Assembly: GCA_937951485.1 (NCBI GenBank)
Contig: CALEDJ010000016.1
Location: 1 to 64,000, forward strand
Origin: an uncultured bacterium
Lineage (GTDB): Bacteria > Hydrogenedentota > Hydrogenedentia > Hydrogenedentales > CAILVY01
Direction of reading: 5' to 3'
DNA length: 64,000 bases
The notes below the pieces were generated by a model. That model was not told the DNA's origin. It saw only the letters and a program-made list of their open reading frames with translations, and searched no databases. Both the position numbers and the translations under genes were made by a program. Within the stretch, counting starts at the first letter, position 1. Each line of letters opens with the position of its first letter. Of the stretch, positions 8,386 to 17,138 are shown in pieces.

Positions 8386-10774
8386 GCGACGTCCCTCCAG
8401 CCAAAGAATAGGCGGCATATTCACCCAATTCGCCGCGCGCATCCGTGAACGCGACATACATGGTGAGGGACTTCGGTTCAAAGACAACGCTGTGGCGGGT
8501 GAATTCATTGAAAATCCGGGCCATGCCCGTTCGGCCATCTTCGCGGTCGGCAAGCACGCGGATAGCGTCCGCACGGCCAACGATGCGCTCGCCGGCAAGC
8601 AATGCGGCCACGCGCGCGTAGCGGGCGGCCGCGTCCGTTTCATCTGGATGGGCCTCCGGCAGCAAACCCAGCAGCAAACCGTCCACCGCTTCCCTCTGCG
8701 TGATCGTTTCGCCAAATTCCAGCACCAACGCCCGCGACAATTCCCGGGTTGTTTCCAATGCCCGGTTGTTACGCATGGATCGGACCGTTTCGGAAATGCG
8801 GCCTGCAATCAAAACGTGCCAGCCCCGCAGATAATCACAAGTGCGAAGGCGCTCTGCAGCCCGTTCGGGATGAGATTCAGTTTGAATGATTTCGCGGAGT
8901 ACAGTCTCTATTGGCGCGCCCTTCAGCGGCGGTTCTCCCAGGAATGGAACCCGTTCCGCACACAGCACCAACCCGGCGTCGTTCATCGCGGTGAATACCC
9001 CGGCGTTCCAAGTAAAACCCACCTGAATAAATCGCCGCCCGGTGTCCGGCCGCACCTCGGCAACTACCGGCAGTTCGATATCCCCCCAATCCAGGTTGCG
9101 TCCGACGACCAGATCGTCTCCACCGGCCCGGTCCCCTATGGCGGCAAACATGGTGCACAAAGGCGTATTGAAGAGCGGTTCTTTGTCCGGCAGGGCATGG
9201 AAATGTGCGGCGTTCTGCAACAGCCAGACGGCGTCGAAAGGGAGTTCCGCGCCTTCGGCGATGCCCTCGATTTCCTCGAAGACGGACTCCGGGATGCCCT
9301 CCAGCAATGGACGCGATCCCGTGGCCAGCATGATCAGCGCGAGAGGCGTTACGTCAATAAATCGAGGCACGTGCATCCACATGCCGCCTCGGGGCAAGAG
9401 TACGCCGTCGGAGATGGCGGCGCGGACCCGGGTTTCATAGCGCAGCCGGATGTCTTCGGCAAAAACGCGCCCCCGCTGCACGCCAAGCGCGTGGGGCGCG
9501 CCTTCCAGTATGATGTGCAGGCCCCCCGGTCCTTCAAGCATCTGCGCCGGGGGGATGGCGGTTGGTTCCGGTTCCGGATCACCCAACGACATCATGCGGG
9601 TGAACTCCCGGTAAAACCACTCTTCAATACGCGGCCCGAAAAAATTCGCCCCTGATTCATAGTTCACATGGGCATAGAATTTCCTGGGAATGAAGTACAT
9701 CAGGTAGTCATTGCTCAAACCCACCGAATAGTGCGCCTTATACCCGCGCTCCAAAGCGCGACGGCGCATTTCCAAGCCGATTTCGACGCAGGGTTCGCCG
9801 GGAAAGAAGTTTATGAGCAGGTCGTTAATTTCCAAGGCATGTAATGGCGTCGTGTCGGGAAGAAATGACGCAATCGAGCGAGGCAACGCCGGTTCGGCAT
9901 ATGTCAGACGCAGCGTGGTTTCGCCGCAACTGATGCGGTTAATCGCCTCCTTTACACGCAGCGCCAGCAATTTACCAACGGATTCCGTCCGGTCCCATCC
10001 GGACTTTCCTTCCGGATTCCCAATGGTTTGGTTGCCTTGGGCTCCATTTAGGAACATTGCGATGCAGCCCGGCGCGGTCAATCGCTCCAATTCATCATAG
10101 TAAAAACCGACATAATCCGCTGAATACGAATAAAAATCATCGCCGCCAACGGAGGTGGGATGCGCGGCGAAATTCGCAAGCACCGCGATAGGGCTACCAT
10201 CGGCGTCCACTACCAGAATCACGCCGATTTGTTCGTCAATGGGGCCGCCGGGATAGCGCCGGTTCGCCGATAGAACCTGCTGTCTTACCTCTCCGTGGCC
10301 GATGGCGGCGCGACGTCTGCTTTCCATCGCTTCGTGCATGGCTTGGACGATGCCTCGCGCGGTGGACTCCAGCACTTCGGGCATAAACCGTCCGGAAACG
10401 AAACGAAAGGGAAAATCCTTGATCATCGCGCCTTGGGCGCTGTGGGTGTGTGTGGCGGTGAGGATGATATTGTCTTTGGGTACATCACCGGGCGCGAGGG
10501 CAAGTACGCGATCCCGCAATTCCCGGTTGACGATGCACAAATCGAGGTTTACCAGAAAGAGCCTGGTTTGGCCGTCATCCAGATAAAGCGCGCGCGCCCA
10601 CAAGGGGTCGTGCACCGCCACGGAATCCCGGCCCCAACGCGCCCCATAGCCGTTCAGCGGCGCGCCGACGGGGCCGGTGATTTCTACTTTGGCCGCGCCG
10701 GCCTCCAAGGAATGCGCGGACGACCATGCGAGCATGGTCCCCAACAGACATAATGCAAACCATCGCATCCGCAT
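8378..10774 (-). CDS. Fused neutral-ceramidase-like and C45 (acyltransferase-type) hydrolase
   Basis: A 798-residue exported protein with a signal peptide ending near SAHSLEA. Residues about 25-400 resemble the neutral/alkaline ceramidase N-terminal domain: AKVEITGPVGAPLNGYG, the zinc-type HTHSAQGA, and NFAAHPTSVGG. The usual nucleophilic Ser motif (NxGDxSPN) is replaced by NGAQGNQ, so classical ceramidase chemistry is doubtful. Residues about 430-790 resemble the peptidase C45/acyl-coenzyme A:6-aminopenicillanate acyltransferase (Ntn hydrolase) family. The probable autoproteolytic nucleophile is Cys540 in TPLCTMFAA, followed by VVGRNLDWGD. The ATG at 10774 overlaps the upstream enoyl-CoA hydratase stop (TGATG); a GTG at 10777 is the alternative. 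Two amide-bond hydrolase folds in one chain suggest an extracellular amidase or lipid/peptide deacylase. Confidence 0.8.
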   Translation of the reverse strand: MRMRWFALCLLGTMLAWSSAHSLEAGAAKVEITGPVGAPLNGYGARWGRDSVAVHDPLWARALYLDDGQTRLFLVNLDLCIVNRELRDRVLALAPGDVPKDNIILTATHTHSAQGAMIKDFPFRFVSGRFMPEVLESTARGIVQAMHEAMESRRRAAIGHGEVRQQVLSANRRYPGGPIDEQIGVILVVDADGSPIAVLANFAAHPTSVGGDDFYSYSADYVGFYYDELERLTAPGCIAMFLNGAQGNQTIGNPEGKSGWDRTESVGKLLALRVKEAINRISCGETTLRLTYAEPALPRSIASFLPDTTPLHALEINDLLINFFPGEPCVEIGLEMRRRALERGYKAHYSVGLSNDYLMYFIPRKFYAHVNYESGANFFGPRIEEWFYREFTRMMSLGDPEPEPTAIPPAQMLEGPGGLHIILEGAPHALGVQRGRVFAEDIRLRYETRVRAAISDGVLLPRGGMWMHVPRFIDVTPLALIMLATGSRPLLEGIPESVFEEIEGIAEGAELPFDAVWLLQNAAHFHALPDKEPLFNTPLCTMFAAIGDRAGGDDLVVGRNLDWGDIELPVVAEVRPDTGRRFIQVGFTWNAGVFTAMNDAGLVLCAERVPFLGEPPLKGAPIETVLREIIQTESHPERAAERLRTCDYLRGWHVLIAGRISETVRSMRNNRALETTRELSRALVLEFGETITQREAVDGLLLGLLPEAHPDETDAAARYARVAALLAGERIVGRADAIRVLADREDGRTGMARIFNEFTRHSVVFEPKSLTMYVAFTDARGELGEYAAYSLAGGTSHE

Positions 10775-11556
10775 CACTCACCCGTGAATTTCGGCTTTCG
10801 CTTTTCCAGAAAGGCGGCCACCCCTTCGGCAGCGTCCTTGCTTCGCGCCGCCGCTTCAAACCCGGCCCGCTCCAATTCCTGGCCGAGTTCCGGGCGAAGC
10901 GCCCGTTGCCGGAGAATACGCAGAGTTTCCCGCATGGCCACCGGCGGCTTTGCCGCCAGTGTCGCCGCCAGTTTCCTGGCCGCTTCCATCAATTCCTCCG
11001 GCGCGACCACCTGACAGACCAGCCCCGCCTGAAGCGCCTCATCCGCGCTGATATTCCGCGCGGTCATCAGCCACTCCCGCGCGCGGGACTCGCCTATCAG
11101 TTGTGGCAGGCGATGCGTGCCGCCCCAACCGGGGATGATTCCGAGATTGATTTCCGGCTGGCCAAAGACAGCCTCTCTGGAAGCGATACGAATATGACAT
11201 GCCAGGCAGAGTTCGCAACCGCCGCCCAGCGCCATCCCGTTGACCACCGCCACCACCGGCTTGGTGCATGCGTCAATGGCATTGATTGTCTTCAGCCCTT
11301 CCGCCAGCAACCGGCCTTCGGCCATCGGGTCATCCAGCGACGCGCAAATGGTGGGAATGTCGGCCCCGGCCGCGAAGAAACGCCCCGTGCCGCCTGTAAT
11401 CAAAACCACCCGCACATCGGGGTCCGCTTCCGCCTTCGCTACCGCTTCCCGCAACTCCTTCATAAGTTCCAGCGACAAAGCGTTCGCCTTGGGCCTGTTC
11501 AGCGTAATCACAACACATTGTTCCGCCTTATCCACCAGAATGTTCTCATAGCCCAT
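10774..11556 (-). CDS. Enoyl-CoA hydratase/isomerase (crotonase) family protein
   Basis: 260 residues, the normal size of a crotonase. The ATG at 11556 has GGGAGGG seven nt upstream on the minus strand; the longer open frame runs through a repeat and is not used. Oxyanion-hole segments are present: AAGADIPTI (about residues 62-70) and NGMALGGGCEL (about 103-113), then the acidic position in FGQPEINLGIIPGWGG. This is typical for hydration or isomerisation of enoyl-CoA in fatty-acid breakdown. It is first in an operon with the ceramidase-C45 fusion, whose start overlaps its stop, so its substrate might be the acyl chain released by that enzyme; this is inference only. Confidence 0.88.
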   Translation of the reverse strand: MGYENILVDKAEQCVVITLNRPKANALSLELMKELREAVAKAEADPDVRVVLITGGTGRFFAAGADIPTICASLDDPMAEGRLLAEGLKTINAIDACTKPVVAVVNGMALGGGCELCLACHIRIASREAVFGQPEINLGIIPGWGGTHRLPQLIGESRAREWLMTARNISADEALQAGLVCQVVAPEELMEAARKLAATLAAKPPVAMRETLRILRQRALRPELGQELERAGFEAAARSKDAAEGVAAFLEKRKPKFTGE

Positions 11557-11927
11557 GCATTTTCCCTCCCTGCGCCGAATGGTTCGCTTGCCGGGCCGGC
11601 GCATTGTTGCGGGCTGCATCTGTACCCGTGAATTCCATAAGACGTCTCGGCCAAAGCGGCCGCAGGAAAGCAGTGTAGCATGTTTTGGGAAGAGTATGCA
11701 TTGTGAAATCCTGACAAGGGACAGCAAGGACGACAAGGACGGCAACGACGGCAAAGGAGAAAGATCGCCACAAAAAATCACCTTGCCGCCTTTACTGTCG
11801 TTGTCGTCCTTGCCGTTCTTGTCGTCCTTGCTGTCCCTTTCGCCATTTCCTGTGGCATCTTTTGTGTCAACCGGCCTTTCCTCGCTATACTTCGTGGCGT
11901 TTCCCAAAGCAATCATTGAGGGGTATT
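11557..11927. other. Intergenic region with a long inverted repeat between divergent genes
   Basis: This region separates the minus-strand crotonase operon from the plus-strand M28 peptidase. It is dominated by the long inverted repeat at 11718-11837. Open frames across it encode Asp/Lys/Gly-rich or Leu/Ser-rich simple sequence and are artefacts of the repeat. Promoters for both directions should lie here, but I cannot point to a strong match. Confidence 0.5.
11718..11837. repeat. Long imperfect inverted repeat built of AAGGACGAC-like units
   Basis: The left arm starts GGGACAGCAAGGACGAC (11718-11734) and the right arm ends with its exact complement (11821-11837). Pairing continues inward with one mismatch over about 28 bp, then a 9-nt bulge and a further 10 of 12 pairs, leaving a loop of about 30 nt. 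Both arms consist of near-tandem 9-nt GACGACAAG-type units. A related stretch, TTGTCGTCCTTG and variants, occurs at 14655-14681. It could form a cruciform in DNA or a strong hairpin in RNA. Confidence 0.8.
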
Positions 11928-13103
11928 ATGGACCTTTCCCGCATACACCGGGACCTGATGGTGCTCGCCGGGGAGTTGCCGCATCGCGGGGCGCAATCCA
12001 ACCAGGAACGTCGGGCTGCCGAGTTCTTGCTGTCGCGCTTCAGGGAATACACGTCTGACGTGGAACTCGACGATTTTAACGCGATTGACAATCCCTATTA
12101 CTTTTTCGCGGCATGTTATACGGAATTTCTGATTGTGTCCGTGCTGGCGATTTGGTGGCCCGGTTTCGCGGCGGGCTACGGCATGATGGTGTTCCTGCTG
12201 TATCTCGCCGAATTCATGGGGTACCGAATCCTTTCCAGGTTCATGCCGCAGTATCCCTCGCAGAATGTCATTGCGCGATTTCCTGGCCCGCGTCCGGAGC
12301 GGCTGATGGTGGTGTTTGCGCACTATGACAGCGGCGCGCAGACGCCGCTTACCCGTCCGGGGGCATTGCGATGGTGGCGTCCCATCCACCTGCTGCTACT
12401 GATGTGCATGGTCATCGTGGCGGCCACATGCCTTGCTGACGCTTTCCCCCTCGACGAGGACGCGGCATACCCCCACATTGTTGAACTTCGCTGGGCCGCC
12501 GCAACGGTGCTGACCTGTGCGGCGGCGTTGTTGTTCTTAAGCGCATCACAGACCGAAGACATCCGGGGCGCAAACGAAAATGCGTCGGGTGTGACAGCAT
12601 TGCTGCGGATGGCCGAATCCCTTGCGCAGCAACCCCTGGAAAACTGCGATGTCTGGCTTGCCGCCCTGGGATGCAACGAATCCTGGATGAGTGGATTGCG
12701 GCATCTCCTGGCTACACAGGGCTTCGATCGATCGCATACCTGGTTCATCAATCTTGAGGCGGTCGGCGCGGGAAAACTGCACTATCTGAAAACGGAGGGA
12801 TTCGTGCACCAGTTCCGCGCGGACAGGCGCCTCGTCAATGCGGCCGAGGAGGTTGCGGCGGAATACGGCGTCGCAGCGGGCGCATTTCGCGCCCTTCCGA
12901 CCGCCGCGCATCCCGCGCATGCGCGCGGCTATGCCGCGATGAGTGTCATGGGACTGGGCGAAGACGGCCTTCCCGTAAACTGGAACAGTATTGACGACCG
13001 CGTCACCGCCGTGGAAGAGGGGTCCATTGCCGCAGCGGCGGACTTCACAGAAGCACTGCTGCGAAAACTTGACGCGCAGACGCATCGGGAAGATACGGCG
13101 TGA
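11928..13103 (+). CDS. Membrane-embedded M28-family metallopeptidase-like protein
   Basis: 391 residues from the ATG at 11928, with TGAGGGG at 11917-11923 as ribosome site. M28 (aminopeptidase Y/S) landmarks are visible: AHYDSG (about residue 132) for the first zinc ligand, GANENASG (about 222) where most relatives have GANDNASG, CNE (about 252) for the catalytic and zinc Glu, and HPAHARGYA near 335 for the last His. Unusually, hydrophobic helices lie inside the fold: two at about 60-110 and two at about 150-215, between the first and second metal motifs. The bridging Asp is replaced by Glu. Likely an inner-membrane aminopeptidase; substrate unknown. It is followed 86 bp downstream by the phosphohexomutase gene. 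Confidence 0.72.
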   Translation: MDLSRIHRDLMVLAGELPHRGAQSNQERRAAEFLLSRFREYTSDVELDDFNAIDNPYYFFAACYTEFLIVSVLAIWWPGFAAGYGMMVFLLYLAEFMGYRILSRFMPQYPSQNVIARFPGPRPERLMVVFAHYDSGAQTPLTRPGALRWWRPIHLLLLMCMVIVAATCLADAFPLDEDAAYPHIVELRWAAATVLTCAAALLFLSASQTEDIRGANENASGVTALLRMAESLAQQPLENCDVWLAALGCNESWMSGLRHLLATQGFDRSHTWFINLEAVGAGKLHYLKTEGFVHQFRADRRLVNAAEEVAAEYGVAAGAFRALPTAAHPAHARGYAAMSVMGLGEDGLPVNWNSIDDRVTAVEEGSIAAAADFTEALLRKLDAQTHREDTA

Positions 13104-13189
13104 TCCATTGCGTTGAATATCGGACGATAAGATGCTACGCTTTTTTTTGCGCCAATAAATGACACCATTCAGGAGGAGGATTGCGTACT

Positions 13190-14557
13190 ATGAACATTCA
13201 CCCGGAGATTTTTCGCGAATACGATATCAGGGGGATCGTGGGCAAGGACCTCGATGAAACGGTCATCGAACGCATCGCGAAAGGCTACGCCGCCTACATG
13301 CGCGGGAAGCGGCATTACAACACTGTTGTGGTGGCGCGTGACGGGCGCCTGAGCGGCCGGGCCTTCGCCAACGCGGCGATTGACGGCCTTGCATCCGCGG
13401 GATTCAACGTGGTTGACATCGGACAGGTTCCCACGCCGGTCTGCTATTTTGCGCTGAATACGCTCAAAGTGGACGGCGGATTCATGATTACGGCCAGCCA
13501 CAATCCCAAAGAATACAACGGGATGAAGGTGGCCGTGGGCAAGACCACGATTTACGGGGAGAAAATTCAGAAACTGCGCCGCCTCACCGAAGAGGGGGTG
13601 TTTCCCGCTTCCGGCAAAACAATTACCATCACCCGCATGAACATTATTCCCGCATACATGCGCCGCATCGCCAGGGACATCAAACTGAAGCGGAAATTGA
13701 AGATCGTGGTGGACGCGGCGAACGGCGTCGGCGGCGTGGTCGCGGTGCCGCTTTTCGAGCAACTCGGCTGCGAGGTGATCCCGCTGTACTGCGAGGTGGA
13801 TGGCACGTTTCCGAATCATCACGCCGACCCGACCAAGCCGGAGAACCTCAAGGATCTCATCCGCTTGGTGAAGAAACACAAGGCGGATGTGGGGATCGCA
13901 TTTGACGGCGACGTGGACCGCCTGGGCGGATGCGATGAACAGGGCAACATGCTCTGGGGCGATCGCCTGGTCGCCTTGTTCGCCAGAAGTATTCTCAAGG
14001 AGAAGCCGGGTGCGACCATCCTGGGCGAGGTGAAATGCTCTCGCGGCCTTTTTGAAGACATCGCAAAACACGGCGGCAAGGCGGTTATGTGGCGCACGGG
14101 GCATTCTCACATCAAGGCGGCGATGATTGAAAAGAAAGCGCTGCTCGCAGGCGAGATGAGCGGACACATTTTCTTCAAACACCGCTGGTATGGCTTCGAC
14201 GACGCCATCTACTCCGCCGCGCGCCTGCTGGAACTCTTGGCAGCGGAAAAGAAGCCGCTCAGCGCGCATCTCGCCACCATCCCCTCGCGACCGGTCACCC
14301 CGGAAATCGAGTTCCATTGCCCGGATGACAAGAAATTCGAGGTCATCAAGAAGGCCGTTCACCATTTCAAGAAGGAACTCGGTCTGAATGTCATCACCAT
14401 TGACGGCGCGCGCATCGAGTTTCCCGACGGCTGGGGCCTTGTCCGCGCTTCCAATACCTCACCCAAACTGATCATGCGTGTTGAGGCCGATACGCCGAAA
14501 CGTCTCAAGGAAATCCGCGCCATGATCGAATCCAAGGTGAACGAATTGAACCGATGA
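13190..14557 (+). CDS. Phosphomannomutase/phosphoglucomutase
   Basis: 455 residues from the ATG at 13190, nine nt after AGGAGGAGGA; a TTG three codons upstream sits too close to that site. Alpha-D-phosphohexomutase family, all landmarks present: N-terminal FREYDIRGIVG, the phosphoserine loop TASHNPKEYNG (about residue 100), the magnesium loop DGDVDRLGG (about 240), the sugar-specificity loop GEMSGHIFF (about 322), and the phosphate-binding RASNTSP near 423. It interconverts hexose 1- and 6-phosphates for nucleotide-sugar and envelope polysaccharide synthesis. The mannose-6-phosphate isomerase gene at 19175 could supply its substrate. AlgC/ManB-type naming is plausible, but the exact sugar preference cannot be read from sequence. 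Confidence 0.92.
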   Translation: MNIHPEIFREYDIRGIVGKDLDETVIERIAKGYAAYMRGKRHYNTVVVARDGRLSGRAFANAAIDGLASAGFNVVDIGQVPTPVCYFALNTLKVDGGFMITASHNPKEYNGMKVAVGKTTIYGEKIQKLRRLTEEGVFPASGKTITITRMNIIPAYMRRIARDIKLKRKLKIVVDAANGVGGVVAVPLFEQLGCEVIPLYCEVDGTFPNHHADPTKPENLKDLIRLVKKHKADVGIAFDGDVDRLGGCDEQGNMLWGDRLVALFARSILKEKPGATILGEVKCSRGLFEDIAKHGGKAVMWRTGHSHIKAAMIEKKALLAGEMSGHIFFKHRWYGFDDAIYSAARLLELLAAEKKPLSAHLATIPSRPVTPEIEFHCPDDKKFEVIKKAVHHFKKELGLNVITIDGARIEFPDGWGLVRASNTSPKLIMRVEADTPKRLKEIRAMIESKVNELNR

Positions 14558-14621
14558 CCGGGCTGCAACAACGGAAATGGCCCTTTCAATCGTTCCAGGA
14601 GGAAGACCTGCGGTGATGTGC

Positions 14622-14681
14622 GTGGCGCGGTCTGGAGACCGGCCATAACCAGACCTTGTCGTCCTTGTTGTCCTTGTCGCA
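14622..14681. repeat. REP-like palindrome followed by a TTGTCGTCC-type repeat
   Basis: GTGGCGCGGTC (14622-14632) is followed by TGGA and GACCGGCCATAAC (to 14649), forming a hairpin. A near-identical element lies at 57447-57473. Immediately downstream, 14654-14681 carries TTGTCGTCCTTGTTGTCC-type units like the long inverted repeat at 11718-11837. The two repeat families therefore meet here, in the 256-bp gap before the glycyl radical enzyme. Confidence 0.7.
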
Positions 14682-14714
14682 GAAGCGTCTCGCCGGCGTC
14701 TCTTTTCAAAACAC

Positions 14715-14743
14715 TTGCCTCCAAACAAAAACTGATCTATTAT
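14715..14743 (+). promoter_or_regulatory. Sigma-70 promoter for the glycyl radical enzyme gene
   Basis: TTGCCT at 14715-14720 and TATTAT at 14738-14743 are separated by 17 nt. Transcription would start near 14750, giving a leader of about 65 nt that contains AGGAG at 14798-14802. Confidence 0.6.
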
Positions 14744-14813
14744 AGCGATCACAGGAACATACGTGTAGCCAAGATCAGCCGGGCAAACGCGCAAGACAGG
14801 AGACCGCTGGAAG

Positions 14814-17057
14814 ATGAATCGGAGAGATTTCATGAAACAGGCCACGGGCGGGATGGTCGCGCTGGGCGGAGGCGTGTATCTGGTCGGCGCGGACAACGCC
14901 GGCGCATCAGTGGCGGCGCACGCTGCGTTGCGGCGCTGGGGTGCTCCCTGGCGGCCGGAATCCCCCAGACGCCTGAGTGATGTGACCCATGCCTTGGCGC
15001 AGCGCGCCATCGGCGGCGAACACGGCCGGATCATGGCTCACGCGGATTTTCGCCTCAATGATGATGAGATGATCGGACTTTCCCCCGACATGCGCTATGC
15101 GGCGGCCTGTATGTTGGTCGCAGAAAAAGCCCCGCTGCGGGTTCTGCCCGGAGAGCGCATTATCGGGTCGGCCACTTTGCTGGAAGCCCCGGAGCACAAC
15201 ACTCCGGTGGCCAACGTTGCCAGTGTCAGCCATACCACACTGGGTTTTGACCGCGTTCTCAAAGAAGGCTACCAGGGGATTCGCAACATGATTGAGGCCC
15301 GTCTCGCGCGGGGGGGGCTGGACAACGGCGGCGAAGACCTGCTGCGCGCGATGTTGCGCTGTCTCGATGCCGCCGGGGTGTGGCATGCGCGCCACATGAT
15401 GCTGCTGGAAGAGCGCATTGCCGCGTCGGACGGTGAGGAGCGGGCGAATTACATCAAAGTTCGCGATGCGCTGCGCCATGTTCCGGAACAGCCCGCTTCC
15501 AATTTCCACGAAGCCGTGCAGTCGCTTTGGTTCGCCTATGCGTTTCAGCGGCTCATGGGGACATGGTCCGGCATCGGCCGCATTGACGAAATGCTTGGAC
15601 CATATCTCCGGCGGGATTTGCAGGAAAGCCGCCTGACCCTCGATGAAGCCCGGGAAATCCTCGCGCATTTCTGGATCAAGGGCTGCGAATGGGTCGGCGC
15701 GTTCGACACGCGCGGTTCCGGCGACGCCCAGCACTACCAGAACATCATTCTCAGCGGCATTGACGCGCAGGGATGCGACGTGACCAATGAAGTCACCTGG
15801 CTGGTGCTCGACATTGTGGAAGAACTGCACATCAGCGACTTTCCGATTGCCGTGCGCGTCAGCAAGCGTACGCCGGAATCGCTGTTCCGCCGCATTGCCG
15901 AGGTGCAGCGGCACGGCGGCGGCATCGTCGCGATTTACAATGAAGATGTGGTCATTGACGGCCTGGTCCAATTCGGGTACCCGCTGGAGGAGGCGCGCTG
16001 TTTCGCCAACGACGGTTGCTGGGAAGTGCTCATCCCCGGAAAAACCGCCTTCAGTTACGTGCCGTTCGACGCACTGGCGCTGTTGCATCAGACCCTGGGG
16101 CTTACGGATGAAGAGGAAGCCCCGCCCCAGTACCCCGATTTTGAAAGCCTTTACGCCGCGTTTGTCGGAAAACTACGCAAGCAGGTGGACGCTCACCACG
16201 CTATCGCGGACAACTGGGCGCTTCGCGGCGATCCTACACCGCTGGTATCCCTGCTGGTGCACGACTGCATCGAACGGGGACGGTCGTATTGTGATCGCGG
16301 TGCGCATTACACCGTCCTGGCCCCACACGCGGGCCGCCTTGCCAATGTCGCCAACAGTCTGCTCGTGCTGAAGCGATTGGTATATGAGGACGGTTTTCTT
16401 TCACTGCCCGATTTCGTCTCAATGCTGCGCAACGACTGGCAGGGCCAAGAGAACCTGCGGCAGATGATTCTCAACCGTTTCGATTTCTACGGCAATGACG
16501 CTGAGGAAGCGGATGCCATGGTCCAGCGGGTTTTTGACGACTATACCGCCATCGTTGCGGAAACGCGCGAACGCCACGGCGTGCTGCGGCCGGCGGGTAT
16601 CAGCACGTTTGGACGGGAAATCGTATGGAGCCAGCAGGACGCCCTGCGTAAAGCCACGGCCGACGGCCACCATGAAGGCGCGGTGCTCGCCACCAATTTC
16701 TCGCCATCCCCCGGCACGGATAAAAAGGGACCGACCGCCGTCATCCGCTCCTACTGCAAAATGGACTACCGCAAGACCCCGAACGGCGCCACGCTGGAAC
16801 TGAAGATTCATCCCGAAAGCGTAAAGGGCGATGCCGGCCGTGACGCCATCGTGGCCCTCATGCGCACTTTTGTGGAACTCGGCGGCTGGTTCCTCCATGT
16901 GGATGTGGTGGATTCCGCAATGCTTATTGATGCTCAACGCCACCCGGAAAAGTATCCCAACCTTGCCGTGCGCGTTGCGGGCTGGTCCGCGCGCTTCGCG
17001 ACGCTCAACAAAGACTGGCAGGACATGATTATCGCCCGGACCCAGCAGGTGCTGTAA
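14814..17057 (+). CDS. Tat-exported glycyl radical enzyme (pyruvate formate-lyase family)
   Basis: 747 residues. Both radical-enzyme hallmarks are present: the catalytic cysteine at residue 402 in FANDGCWEVLIPGK, and the C-terminal glycyl-radical loop VRVAGWSARF with Gly723, followed by NKDWQDMIIARTQQ. The family normally makes carbon-centred radicals in the anaerobic cytoplasm after activation by a radical-SAM activase. Here the N-terminus is NRRDFMKQATGGMVALGGG, a twin-arginine motif plus hydrophobic stretch, predicting export of the folded protein. No activase gene lies in this window. The substrate (lyase, dehydratase or decarboxylase type) cannot be told; the WEVLIPGK context differs from the GCVE seen in most dehydratases. 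It has its own promoter and stands alone. Confidence 0.85.
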   Translation: MNRRDFMKQATGGMVALGGGVYLVGADNAGASVAAHAALRRWGAPWRPESPRRLSDVTHALAQRAIGGEHGRIMAHADFRLNDDEMIGLSPDMRYAAACMLVAEKAPLRVLPGERIIGSATLLEAPEHNTPVANVASVSHTTLGFDRVLKEGYQGIRNMIEARLARGGLDNGGEDLLRAMLRCLDAAGVWHARHMMLLEERIAASDGEERANYIKVRDALRHVPEQPASNFHEAVQSLWFAYAFQRLMGTWSGIGRIDEMLGPYLRRDLQESRLTLDEAREILAHFWIKGCEWVGAFDTRGSGDAQHYQNIILSGIDAQGCDVTNEVTWLVLDIVEELHISDFPIAVRVSKRTPESLFRRIAEVQRHGGGIVAIYNEDVVIDGLVQFGYPLEEARCFANDGCWEVLIPGKTAFSYVPFDALALLHQTLGLTDEEEAPPQYPDFESLYAAFVGKLRKQVDAHHAIADNWALRGDPTPLVSLLVHDCIERGRSYCDRGAHYTVLAPHAGRLANVANSLLVLKRLVYEDGFLSLPDFVSMLRNDWQGQENLRQMILNRFDFYGNDAEEADAMVQRVFDDYTAIVAETRERHGVLRPAGISTFGREIVWSQQDALRKATADGHHEGAVLATNFSPSPGTDKKGPTAVIRSYCKMDYRKTPNGATLELKIHPESVKGDAGRDAIVALMRTFVELGGWFLHVDVVDSAMLIDAQRHPEKYPNLAVRVAGWSARFATLNKDWQDMIIARTQQVL

Positions 17058-17138
17058 AAACCGCAGTCCGCGCTTCACCACGCGGTGTTCAGTAGATAGA
17101 CTTGTTTTTTCGACGGCAAAAAAATACAATAGATCATC

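Noticed and set aside
11555-12058. Frame with DSKDDKDGNDGKG through the inverted repeat
   Set aside because: Simple repeated codons from the palindrome, out of frame with the M28 gene and lacking a start signal.
13169-14365. Long antisense open frame over the phosphohexomutase gene
   Set aside because: Codon-position bias of the real gene keeps the antisense frame open; it has no recognisable motif or ribosome site.
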